64,000 nt of DNA from a virus. A model generated the notes under the pieces. That model was given only the letters and a program-made list of their open reading frames with translations, did no database searches and was not told the origin of the DNA. The DNA lies in IMG/VR virus record IMGVR_UViG_3300025162_000021, positions 62,001 through 126,000 of that record; one strand, written 5' to 3'. The position numbers were made by a program, and so were the translations under genes. Shown here piece after piece: positions 46,749 to 55,496 of the stretch; within the stretch, counting starts at the first letter, position 1, and every line of letters starts with the position of its first letter.

Positions 46749-47031
46749 ATGAAAACATGGCTTCACTGTTGGTCAGCCAGCCACAATCGCGATAGGCAGC
46801 GACTCTTACCCTGCAGTCGTTGTAAGGGTTACACCTAAGACAGTCATAGTCCAGCATGTCAAGACCGGACCGAATAAGTGCCAGTGGCCTAATCAGGACT
46901 TCGAGGCCTACCTTGATCAGCCCGATGGATTCGATAAGATATTCTATAAGAACACGCGCGGCGGTTACCAGTCCGGTTGCTACCGACTTTATATTGGTCG
47001 GGCCGTGTTTTATCAGGACCCGGGCTTCTAA
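46749..47031 (+). CDS. Hypothetical protein with apparent +1 frameshift near the start
   Basis: The long frame GFTVGQPATIAIGSDSYPAV to YRLYIGRAVFYQDPGF (TAA 47029) has no start codon after its upstream TGA. ATG 46749 is one base out of phase: ATG AAA A CAT GGC. Omitting one A of AAAA gives MKHGFTVGQPATI. The ATG frame as written stops after 29 codons. Probably one 93-aa protein. Confidence 0.5.
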
Positions 47032-47042
47032 GGAGTGGAGAA

Positions 47043-47390
47043 ATGAGTACACGAGCCGTTATCGTTCTCAGGGACTACTCTCAGCACGAATTGAGGTTCT
47101 ACAAACATGGTGATGGTGGCCCGTCGGATACCCTACCTACTCTCGAGAAATTTCTCGACTGGGTTGAAACCCGACGGATTCGCAGCAATCTCCAGCAGGC
47201 GGCTGGCTGGCTCGTAATCCTTGGTAATACTGAACTCGGTGGATTCAGAGAGCCGAATCCCGACGATAAGTTCATGGGCTGGAAAGCCAGTATTTTCGAA
47301 CCCATGCCCGATTATGACAGCGGCGATGATGCTAGGTTCCAGTACATCATCGACCTCGAAAAAAAGACTATTGAAGTAAAGGGAGAATAA
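47043..47390 (+). CDS. Hypothetical protein, 115 aa
   Basis: ATG 47043 after AAGGAGTGG. STRAVIVLRDYSQHELRFYKHGDGGPS start resembles a small family found in phages and plasmids. Acidic C-terminal half. No defined function. Confidence 0.6.
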   Translation: MSTRAVIVLRDYSQHELRFYKHGDGGPSDTLPTLEKFLDWVETRRIRSNLQQAAGWLVILGNTELGGFREPNPDDKFMGWKASIFEPMPDYDSGDDARFQYIIDLEKKTIEVKGE

Positions 47391-47392
47391 AG

Positions 47393-47596
47393 GTGAGTAA
47401 TGAGACGTCGACCTCGAATAATGGTGGTATTGGATTTACCGGGCTTTTGACGATAGTATTTATCGTCCTCAAGCTCTTGGGTAAGATAGACTGGTCCTGG
47501 TTCTGGGTGCTGAGTCCCCTTATTTTTAGCGCAGGTCTTGTAGTCCTGATTCTTATCATCGCTCTTATCATCGCTCTTCTCATCGAGCTTTCCTAA
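47393..47596 (+). CDS. Two-span membrane protein, 67 aa
   Basis: GTG start. GFTGLLTIVFIVLKLLGKI and WSWFWVLSPLIFSAGLVVLI then LIIALLI: two to three helices. The LTIVFIVLKL...WSWFWVLSPL pattern recurs in small phage membrane proteins of unknown role. Confidence 0.65.
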   Translation: MSNETSTSNNGGIGFTGLLTIVFIVLKLLGKIDWSWFWVLSPLIFSAGLVVLILIIALIIALLIELS

Positions 47597-47644
47597 TAAT
47601 AATTCAATAGACGATCTATATTCTTAAGGTACAAGGAGACATAT

Positions 47645-48532
47645 ATGTCAGATGTTCTTAATCGTAGACTGAGGGGTTCAGATCATAGTCTGGACCCCTA
47701 TTTCTCTGTAAAAAGAGAGAGGCTACTTACTTCCAGTGGTGAGTATGTGGGATTCGATGCCCTCATCAATTCAAAACTCAACAAGACGCTCAGTGTCGTG
47801 GGAGAATCCTATCACTTCGTTCCTCACAAAACGGCATCTCAGACGGTGCATGATTTTCTCGACGCGACAAAACTTAACTACGTGATTAAGTTTATTAGAA
47901 CCGCCGCCAACGGAGCTCAGTACTTCGAGGTCATCGAATTCCCAGATCTGAAGTTCGAGGTTCTACCGAAGGGAAAGGATACGTCCTTAGACGCTGACAA
48001 GCATAAGCCAGACGAGTACGTGCCCACCATCACTGTTCGTAGCTCCTACGACAAGTCCTACCCGACTCAGTTTGCCTACGGCGCTTTCCGCTACATCTGC
48101 ATCAACGGGGTAATGGTTGGAATCGATATCAGTAAGCTTTCGATTCGTCATAATCAGAAACTCGTGGTCGGAGACGTCCAGAATAGCTTCGAGGAGAACC
48201 TCGAGAAGTCTATCGAAAGCTTGAAGGTTAGAATTCCTGAGCTCAACGAACTTGAGGGTCAGGAATTCGCTGAAGAGTTCCTTTTCAACAGGACCCTTCC
48301 TGCTAAGTTCAAGAAGGATATTGTAGAGATGGCGGGACCTGCAATCTCTAGCTACTACGACACTATGACTTCACCTTCTGGTCGCACGAAGCAGGTTCTG
48401 AAGTCCATCGATACGGACATGTCTGCTTACGCAGTCATGAATATCATCACCAGCCTTGTTTCCCATAAGGCTAAGAACGCTGCAAAGCAGCAGGGAATGT
48501 ATAATATGGTGGCTAAAGTCTTTGATCTTTAA
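47645..48532 (+). CDS. DUF932-like phage/plasmid protein
   Basis: 295 aa with AAGGAG upstream. FRYICINGVMVGIDI with RHNQKLV and a helical C-terminus match the general layout of the DUF932 family seen on plasmids and phages. Function unknown. GC-rich biased codons imply strong expression. Confidence 0.45.
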   Translation: MSDVLNRRLRGSDHSLDPYFSVKRERLLTSSGEYVGFDALINSKLNKTLSVVGESYHFVPHKTASQTVHDFLDATKLNYVIKFIRTAANGAQYFEVIEFPDLKFEVLPKGKDTSLDADKHKPDEYVPTITVRSSYDKSYPTQFAYGAFRYICINGVMVGIDISKLSIRHNQKLVVGDVQNSFEENLEKSIESLKVRIPELNELEGQEFAEEFLFNRTLPAKFKKDIVEMAGPAISSYYDTMTSPSGRTKQVLKSIDTDMSAYAVMNIITSLVSHKAKNAAKQQGMYNMVAKVFDL

Positions 48533-48543
48533 AAGGGGGTAAA

Positions 48544-48861
48544 GTGGGGCCTAACAACTACATAACAGCGAGTACAACGACTTACGCGACAAATACAGGG
48601 TATTACTATGATGCGCAGCCTCAGTATGTTTACTACGTTAATTCGGGCTTTGCAGCAAATAATCAAATATCGCCCGGGCCGATTTTCGAGCCGGTAGAGA
48701 AATCAGAACCAGAAAAACTATCGATTCGACAAACTATGATGGAGGAATTGATAAAGAGGTTGGAGTCTATATACATTAGTATAAGCAGTATTGAAATGCC
48801 TAAGCAGCGCTCAGACCTACGTGCAGACCTACGTGCCGAGCTACTACTTAGGCTAGCTTAA
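48544..48861 (+). CDS. Hypothetical protein, 105 aa
   Basis: GTG start after AGGGGG. Tyr/Thr/Asn-rich N-terminal half (TTYATNTGYYYDAQPQYVYY), helical C-terminus with a repeated DLRADLRAE encoded by a 12-nt tandem repeat near 48818. Confidence 0.55.
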   Translation: MGPNNYITASTTTYATNTGYYYDAQPQYVYYVNSGFAANNQISPGPIFEPVEKSEPEKLSIRQTMMEELIKRLESIYISISSIEMPKQRSDLRADLRAELLLRLA

Positions 48862-48876
48862 AAGTGAGGAGAGAAT

Positions 48877-49185
48877 ATGAAGATGATTGATAAGATTCGT
48901 AAGGCTACGGATGAGGTGATCGATGAGCTCAAGTGGCCTCTTCGTGTAAAGCAGATTGAGAGGGCGGCCGAGTCCTTCCAAGACACCATCGAGAGTGATC
49001 GCCTGACATCAGAGCAGAAGCTGGTCGATCTCCAGAAGAAGCTTACCGAGGTGAAGACCGAGGACGAAGCTCGGAAGATTTGGAAGAGCATCGCAGAGGC
49101 TCGTATTGCCCTCGAGGAGACTGATCGCCTTGCCCAGATCGTTAAGAAGGAGCGTGATCTCCTCTTCGGCACTGTAAAGGAGTAA
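48877..49185 (+). CDS. Coiled-coil protein, 102 aa
   Basis: ATG after GTGAGGAGAG. Continuous charged helix (SEQKLVDLQKKLTEVKTEDE). No family recognised. Confidence 0.6.
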   Translation: MKMIDKIRKATDEVIDELKWPLRVKQIERAAESFQDTIESDRLTSEQKLVDLQKKLTEVKTEDEARKIWKSIAEARIALEETDRLAQIVKKERDLLFGTVKE

Positions 49186-49186
49186 C

Positions 49187-49357
49187 ATGAGGGTGCCTAA
49201 GCATATTAAATTTCAACGCAAGTTGGAAATCTACGCCAAGGTGCTACCTCTTCTCGAGGCCGGCTTGAAGCACTCCGAGGCATATAAGTGTGCTTCTCTT
49301 CTAACAGGGTATTCATACAGTACAGTATATAGATACTGCGAAATACCTAATTACTGA
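49187..49357 (+). CDS. Small helix-turn-helix protein, 56 aa
   Basis: Overlaps nothing but starts two nt after the previous stop. HSEAYKCASLLTGYSYSTVYRYC (about 29-51) resembles a helix-turn-helix; strongly basic N-terminus. Last gene before a bidirectional terminator. Confidence 0.55.
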   Translation: MRVPKHIKFQRKLEIYAKVLPLLEAGLKHSEAYKCASLLTGYSYSTVYRYCEIPNY

Positions 49358-49389
49358 AAAAAAACCCCGTCATTGAGACGGGGTTTTTT
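49358..49389. terminator. Bidirectional terminator
   Basis: A8 before ACCCCGTC-attga-GACGGGGT followed by T5, between convergent genes 49187 (+) and 49395 (-). Confidence 0.9.
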
Positions 49390-49394
49390 ATACG

Positions 49395-52300
49395 TTAAAA
49401 ATCTGTAATTTTTACGAATGGTGCTGATGTGTCAGTATTCTTTTTAGAGGCTATGAGCCACGACGTAGCTAGGTCATCTAATAGATTGTCATTTTTAGCC
49501 TTAGCGAATAATTCTCCATATACTAGGATTTGAAAAGTATTAAGAAAAGTTCTCATTTGATCAGGAGTTACTTTTTTAGGATTTGAGAACTGAGCAAGAT
49601 AGTCTTTCAGATCTGAAGCCTCATAGCGAACTCCCGGAAGCATTTTTTTAACAACTGAGGCTTTTTTAGAAAAATCTATCAGCACTTCTGGCGACAGTGT
49701 TTTCCACTTGGCCGTATCTACTCCATTGGGTTTATGCATCCCATACTTCGCAAACCACTCAGCAACCTCTGGAGATCCCGTTGCCTTGCCTAAAGCAGCT
49801 TGGGCTCCTTTTTTCTTAAACTCTACTGTTACAGATCTGACCTCCGAAGAATTACTACCAATTCTCACGGTGTAGTCTCCGGATCCATTTAAATCTTTCA
49901 TGACACCAGTTACTGTTACTGTTCCTAGATTAATAGGAAAAGAAATGAATTCTAGTTTAGGTAGAATGTGAGACTCTGGATCATCTCCGTACTCTACTTT
50001 TGCGGCCTTTTTAACTTTCTTTAAGCTAACCCCAATAATAGTTTTGCTCTCCAAAGCTTTAGCTAAGAAGTCATTTACTAACTGTAATTTTTCTTCTTTA
50101 GAATCGGTCGAATTTCCTATTCTCTCGAAAACACTGCGAATGTTATCTAGCTTAGTAGATTTACATATATAAATATCCGATGGATTCCAACTATCTGCAG
50201 ATTTAAATCCCAAAGAAGTGGCCATGTGTTTTACTAGGTCGTGTATATCTCCACCGGCAGTTTTTGGGAACGTTGTCCGGCCCCTAGAGTAGATATACTC
50301 TTTTCTATTTCCTATCCATTTAGTAAAAGCTCTAGCAGATTCAGTTATGGAATGATGCCACCCCTTGTCGCAATCAGGAAATAATTTCTGAAGTTCTTTC
50401 AGAGAAGCTTCTACTCCTAATTCGTTTAATTTATATAAAGCAAACGCTGTAGCAGTCTCCTGCTGCTCTGTTCTAGCCGTGGCGTCGCCCATCTTATTTC
50501 CTACTCCAGGGGTTGGTTTAAACTGGAGGGAGAAGGGATCTAAGGAAGGATCTTCTATGACAGGTCTATCACCTATTTTCATTACATGAATATGTAACTT
50601 AGCTGCAACTAAGTCAGCTGCTTCATTTCTATCAATGCCTGCGGTTGACCTAACATTCAATCTGATCTTTCCATCTTTACTATTTACCTTCTTAATAGTC
50701 TGCAGATTGTTCTTTGCTAAGAATTTATCCATTTGGTCTTGGGTCGTTTTTTCCTTTAAAGATTCGTGTACCTGCTGGAAATTCAAGGCAGAGAAAGTCA
50801 ACCTGTCTACCAGTTTTATTATATTTCCGTCGATATCAGATACGGCGAAACCCTCTTGTCCGGTCAGCTTGAATGATCCATCAGGTTCCCGTATGAAGGG
50901 AGTCACTCTAGGTAAATTATTTAACTTACCTATCAGGTAGTTCTTTAATTCAACAAGTCCAGCTTGAAACATAAGTAGGTTGCCGAATTCCTCTCGTTTT
51001 GTTTGTCCAAAGTATTCCTGCACACTCGCTATTTTAGACTTCGCTGAGTAATTTTCTGGTAGCCATTTCAAAAATTCTTCCACATATTTATTGATATCTC
51101 CGAACTGGAAATTCTGGCCTACGCCGTAATTTTCAAATCTGATCAATAGGTCTCTTAAAGTAGGCTTTGCAGCTACCTCATTAGCGAAGTCTTTACACTT
51201 TTCAAAAGCTTCTGATGTCTTGTTCTGCAATCCGACGCACTCATAGGATTCTTCTTCAGTTAAGGTTACTTTGCCAACCAGGGAAGGCAGATTAGAGTCT
51301 ACCGCAAATAATCCTTGCACAGGATTTAATTTAGATATATCTACATCTCCGAAAGACTTTGTTTCGGCTGCTGTCCTTAAGTCATTACCCCTTACGATTG
51401 TATGGAAGGCAACACCGGCATCACTAGATAAGATTCTCTGACCCAGATCCGTGTCTATTTCAACAGCGTACGTTAAGGTGTTAGGTGTAAATATAACCCA
51501 TTGCTTACCCTGCTCATCCGTTCTTTGTTCTAGGTCTTCCTTTGTGAATAAGAAATCGCCGCACCATAACTCGCCATCAGGAATTCCTAATTGAGGAATA
51601 TAATGCAAAGAGATTTTCAATTCATTAGCAAGGTTAGGCTTATCTCCATATCGTGCGTCTATCTCTTCATCAGTTTGAAAAATCTGCGGCTGCTTGGGAG
51701 AAAATGTATTCTTCATACCGACGAAAGGCCCATTGACACCAGGATAATTATTACCGAATACTGTAAAATGAGAACCATCCCATTTCATAGTAGCAGTGAC
51801 TTCTTCTTCAGGGGTGTTGCCTTGTAGCTCCGAAAATAAAGAGCCGAGGTAGCGCATAGCCTTCTCACCGCCAATGGCACCTTCGTTGTATACAAGATCC
51901 TCTATGTGAGGGATATTAGCTCCACCTTTCTCGTTGAGCTCATCTACTTTTCCAAGCCCTTGGCAATAAGAGCATTCGACTACTTCTCCGTTTAATTTTT
52001 GCCGGGTACCTTTGCCCTGGCATACAGGACACTTACCTACCATCTCTGTCAGCCCAATAGGTGCTTTCTGATGCGTCAAGAAATCGTCAACGTAAGCTCT
52101 AAAATTCTCAGCTAGATCAGGGGGGAATGTCTGCTTTACTTTATCCCAAATATATTCTAAGGGCTGCACTAAGTCTGTTGCGGTCCAGGGTTCACTAGAC
52201 TCAGAAGAAATAAGTCCTGCTACCTCATCTGGATTCGTTATCAAAGGGATAGAGGGATCTTTCTTCCCATTCGCATCTCGCTTAAAGACTCCTTGATTAT

Positions 52301-54635
52301 TTATGCCATAGCCTAGTTGTTTCATGATAGCTGCAAGAGCCCCTACTCTTCCAATAGGGCCATACTTAGACTCACCAAGGCCAAATCCAGCATACTTAAA
52401 TGACAACCAGTTAAGCTCACCTAGCATTAAGTCTATCTGAACATGCTTGTCTGTCTCATTACCGGCCTCATCGAATTGAGGAAACAATACACTCACCTGA
52501 TTAAATCCTACAGATGGTGCACACTTAAAGCCTTCTTTTTCAAAAGCTGCCGTTATAGTTTTCAGATCTAAATCGCTTTGTACGCCTAAGTCGATATCTC
52601 CATTGTCAGGTTTCTTACCTGTAGATCCGATAGGCCGGTACTCAACTCCAGGTATGAGTCTTTGAAGAAAAGGGTCGAATTTCTCCAAAGTTGGCAGAAT
52701 ATATTCTCTCTTAATCCTATCACCGGAAACGGCGTGACCGCCCTCGACATAGTTTTCTAGAGAAGTGTATAATGATAATAACTCTTTTGCAGAATGCTCC
52801 TTTAAGGACAGAGCTAAATCATACATAGGTATGGATAAAGTTTCCGAGAGGTAAGTCAGTAGCTCATTGCGGATTGCTGTAGATTCCTGCACACCTAAGC
52901 CGTCTCTTGTTGCTTCAAACATTTCCATAGCTAATTCTTTATCATCAGCTGTTATACGCTGGAATTCTTCAAAGTTACCATCCATTGCGGCGTTGCGTGC
53001 TTTCGTAGCAGAGAATCCGTTGACGTCGTTTGAGTCTGGATCTCTATCTCCGGTTGAAACGACCTGAATGGAATTAAATACGTAATATCCGTGGTTAGAT
53101 TGTACATCATTATACTTTTCACATTGTATCTTTAACTGAGCCACAGCATCTACGTCCTGGTAAATGATAAGATCAGTATACTTCTTATTGTAGAACCATA
53201 CGAGAGCCTCGAAAATCGTAGTCACTTCAGGGTCTGCTAAGACAGTTACACCTTGAGGAACCATCCTCGATAAGAAATTGACCTTCTGTTCCCAGGATAG
53301 GGGATTCTTTTTCTGATCATGAGAGTGGGTAGTCAACACATAAGCATCTGTCTGATACTTCTTAGCTGTTTCGAGAACGATATTGAAAGCCTTCATGTGC
53401 CCCTTGGTAGGAGGATTGTAGCGGCCCCAAATAAAGGTAGCTTTCTTCTTAGGCTCATCTTCGACAGCTTCATCTAAGTTTTTTGATATAACCTTTCCAT
53501 TAGGCCCATCTATATCAATATCGACTGATTTTCTATCTTTTCCATTGATATTGAATTTCTGAAGCATGTGAGGGTACTTTCCAGGATGAGCTACAGCGTC
53601 TAAACAGAACCTAGCTGCCATCTCTAGGCCGGGCTTCAAAGCATCTTTTGCGTTGGGACCTATTTTCGCCCCATATAGAAGGGATTCAACATCCTGCTTA
53701 TCTTTTGGTGTGACTTCGAATATAAAGTCCTTAGGATCAAACCCAATTCCACCCTTGGCCCAGTATGCTTTCGCCACCCCTGGTCCTAATTCTACCCAGA
53801 TCTGATTATAATCAGGTGTCACGTATCCTTTGGTGGCTTCTCGTTTTATATTGTTCATTAGTTCCCCTGGTTCCTCTTCTTGTTCCTTAGGTGCTTCTTC
53901 TGTTGGCACACCCTCTTGTTCCATTTCTACGGGCTCGGTATTCTGCTCAGGTTCTTCTACTTGCTGCTGTTCTATAGGTTGTTCCTGCTCTTGTTCGATT
54001 GGTCGCTCTTCCTCAGGTTCTTCCAAAGGAATATTTTGAGGGACTTTCTTCAGTAGGGATTGCGCAAACTGGTTGAGGTAGAAAGATAGATTTTTAACAA
54101 CTTGATAAGTATGCTTATCAAGTAAAGTACTTCCGTGCCTTGCATTCCACTTTCGCGGAGCTATAGTAGTAGGGAATAAGGATGCGTTTTTCTGAGACAA
54201 GTTATAATTAAATCCCTGATAATGGAATGAAGGGCTGTTGGACCATAGCTTAATGCTGCATTTCTTGAAGGCGTTTACCACACCCTCTTTATTTAGCTCC
54301 CACCCATTATCATTCATCGTTTTCTGCATTGGGAAAAACCCTACCCATACTTCATATAATTCGGAAGGATCATCCTGAAGTTTAAAAGTGGCATTATCCA
54401 CGTCTTTATAGTCATATTCATCCCCATACTTATGTGTGGAGTTAACTAAAATTTTGAATATGGCTAGATCTTGATCTGCGTTGTATATTGAGCTTATGAA
54501 TTTAGAAGATTTGGTCGCCGGTCCTTCTATGGTATATCTCTCATCGGATGCCATTTGTATCGCACCAGATACTGGAGAGCTCGCGATCTGATTGAGGGAC
54601 AGGTCCTCGTAGATTAAATGCATTTTACGTGTCAT
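49395..54635 (-). CDS. 1746-aa fusion of nucleotidyltransferase- and ligase-like domains
   Basis: N-terminal 200 aa unknown; Glu/Gln/Pro linker 205-258; a cytidylyltransferase/NMNAT-type domain from about 395 with WGRYNPPTKGH and FSATKARNAA; a Pol-beta-type nucleotidyltransferase (IGSTGKKPDNGDIDLG, 669-684, third Asp near 734); a DnaJ-like zinc knuckle CPVCQGKG...CSYCQGLG (869-895); an adenylyl-ligase-like motif MKWDGSHF (950-957); then about 780 aa unassigned. Located with packaging genes. Perhaps a virion-injected RNA or nucleotide-modifying polyprotein. Confidence 0.6.
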   Translation of the reverse strand: MTRKMHLIYEDLSLNQIASSPVSGAIQMASDERYTIEGPATKSSKFISSIYNADQDLAIFKILVNSTHKYGDEYDYKDVDNATFKLQDDPSELYEVWVGFFPMQKTMNDNGWELNKEGVVNAFKKCSIKLWSNSPSFHYQGFNYNLSQKNASLFPTTIAPRKWNARHGSTLLDKHTYQVVKNLSFYLNQFAQSLLKKVPQNIPLEEPEEERPIEQEQEQPIEQQQVEEPEQNTEPVEMEQEGVPTEEAPKEQEEEPGELMNNIKREATKGYVTPDYNQIWVELGPGVAKAYWAKGGIGFDPKDFIFEVTPKDKQDVESLLYGAKIGPNAKDALKPGLEMAARFCLDAVAHPGKYPHMLQKFNINGKDRKSVDIDIDGPNGKVISKNLDEAVEDEPKKKATFIWGRYNPPTKGHMKAFNIVLETAKKYQTDAYVLTTHSHDQKKNPLSWEQKVNFLSRMVPQGVTVLADPEVTTIFEALVWFYNKKYTDLIIYQDVDAVAQLKIQCEKYNDVQSNHGYYVFNSIQVVSTGDRDPDSNDVNGFSATKARNAAMDGNFEEFQRITADDKELAMEMFEATRDGLGVQESTAIRNELLTYLSETLSIPMYDLALSLKEHSAKELLSLYTSLENYVEGGHAVSGDRIKREYILPTLEKFDPFLQRLIPGVEYRPIGSTGKKPDNGDIDLGVQSDLDLKTITAAFEKEGFKCAPSVGFNQVSVLFPQFDEAGNETDKHVQIDLMLGELNWLSFKYAGFGLGESKYGPIGRVGALAAIMKQLGYGINNQGVFKRDANGKKDPSIPLITNPDEVAGLISSESSEPWTATDLVQPLEYIWDKVKQTFPPDLAENFRAYVDDFLTHQKAPIGLTEMVGKCPVCQGKGTRQKLNGEVVECSYCQGLGKVDELNEKGGANIPHIEDLVYNEGAIGGEKAMRYLGSLFSELQGNTPEEEVTATMKWDGSHFTVFGNNYPGVNGPFVGMKNTFSPKQPQIFQTDEEIDARYGDKPNLANELKISLHYIPQLGIPDGELWCGDFLFTKEDLEQRTDEQGKQWVIFTPNTLTYAVEIDTDLGQRILSSDAGVAFHTIVRGNDLRTAAETKSFGDVDISKLNPVQGLFAVDSNLPSLVGKVTLTEEESYECVGLQNKTSEAFEKCKDFANEVAAKPTLRDLLIRFENYGVGQNFQFGDINKYVEEFLKWLPENYSAKSKIASVQEYFGQTKREEFGNLLMFQAGLVELKNYLIGKLNNLPRVTPFIREPDGSFKLTGQEGFAVSDIDGNIIKLVDRLTFSALNFQQVHESLKEKTTQDQMDKFLAKNNLQTIKKVNSKDGKIRLNVRSTAGIDRNEAADLVAAKLHIHVMKIGDRPVIEDPSLDPFSLQFKPTPGVGNKMGDATARTEQQETATAFALYKLNELGVEASLKELQKLFPDCDKGWHHSITESARAFTKWIGNRKEYIYSRGRTTFPKTAGGDIHDLVKHMATSLGFKSADSWNPSDIYICKSTKLDNIRSVFERIGNSTDSKEEKLQLVNDFLAKALESKTIIGVSLKKVKKAAKVEYGDDPESHILPKLEFISFPINLGTVTVTGVMKDLNGSGDYTVRIGSNSSEVRSVTVEFKKKGAQAALGKATGSPEVAEWFAKYGMHKPNGVDTAKWKTLSPEVLIDFSKKASVVKKMLPGVRYEASDLKDYLAQFSNPKKVTPDQMRTFLNTFQILVYGELFAKAKNDNLLDDLATSWLIASKKNTDTSAPFVKITDF

Positions 54636-54651
54636 AGTTAATTAGTAAATT

Positions 54652-54679
54652 AAAAAAGCCCGACATAACATCGGGCTTT
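54652..54679 (-). terminator. Intrinsic terminator (minus strand)
   Basis: On the minus strand AAAGCCCGA-tgttatg-TCGGGCTTT then Ts, just after the 54684 gene. Confidence 0.85.
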
Positions 54680-54683
54680 GTTT

Positions 54684-54857
54684 TCAATCTTCTACTTTAG
54701 TCTTCTTAGATCTAAACGTTGTCTTTTTAATTTCTTTTTCGCTGCTCCACGAGTCATCTTCTTGCTTGTTCGCTAGCTCTTTTTTTAGCTTAGCTATCTT
54801 GTCTTTCCATTCTTGACTCTCTGGATCCATTTTTATTATGATAGTCTTATCACTCAT
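54684..54857 (-). CDS. Small charged protein, 57 aa
   Basis: ATG at 54857 with AAGGAG upstream on the minus strand. Lys/Glu-rich helix (KDKIAKLKKELANKQED). Ends at its own terminator. No family recognised. Confidence 0.6.
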   Translation of the reverse strand: MSDKTIIIKMDPESQEWKDKIAKLKKELANKQEDDSWSSEKEIKKTTFRSKKTKVED

Positions 54858-54882
54858 GTGTGAACTCCTTAAGTCGGATCAA

Positions 54883-55479
54883 TTAACCTGGTAGATTTCT
54901 CATTTGTAAAAGTGCCCAGCGCTTCCATTCTGGATTGCCTGAGGCATATACTGAACATAGTGTCTTATATAACCTAAAGGATACGCGAGGAGCGTACTTC
55001 AAATAACTTCTTAAGAATTTTAAAACTTCTTTCTTTTGTGTCATTGTAAGACTAGGCACCAGGTCAGCAAGCTGCGTCTCTATGAGGTCGGTGGCTTGCT
55101 CCTTTGTGTAGACGTATCGGATACAAGTTACACGGTCAGCTAAGGCCGTAGGAACATCCATATAGTTAGAGATAAAGATCATAAAAGATTCAAAGTAGAA
55201 CTCTACTGGAATCTCGTCATCCTCTTCAGTATCCAGATCGCTCATACCCTCGTCTTCGAATTCGCCACCACCACTAAACATATCTTCGTCATCTGGAGTT
55301 ATGGTCGCCTTCTTTTTCGGAGCTTCTATCATTCTAGATATAGAATTGCTTGGATCATGCTCTGGAAAAATCTTTTCATAGATCCGAGAAGGAACTATCT
55401 CGGATCCTGCATACTGCTCGTTTAAGTAGATATCGACGCCCCGGACATTGGCGTTTTTAATTAGGTTTACTTTCATCAT
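54883..55479 (-). CDS. C-terminal part of a split AAA+ ATPase
   Basis: 198 aa. After an acidic N-terminal stretch (to about 95) it reads FYFESFMIFISNYMDVPTAL, a strand plus sensor 1 Asn and following Ala/Asp-Arg of an AAA+ core, then the helical lid. It lacks Walker motifs, which are in the gene 18 nt upstream. ATG preceded by AAGGAACTG. Confidence 0.6.
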   Translation of the reverse strand: MMKVNLIKNANVRGVDIYLNEQYAGSEIVPSRIYEKIFPEHDPSNSISRMIEAPKKKATITPDDEDMFSGGGEFEDEGMSDLDTEEDDEIPVEFYFESFMIFISNYMDVPTALADRVTCIRYVYTKEQATDLIETQLADLVPSLTMTQKKEVLKFLRSYLKYAPRVSFRLYKTLCSVYASGNPEWKRWALLQMRNLPG

Positions 55480-55496
55480 TTTAATTCAGTTCCTTT

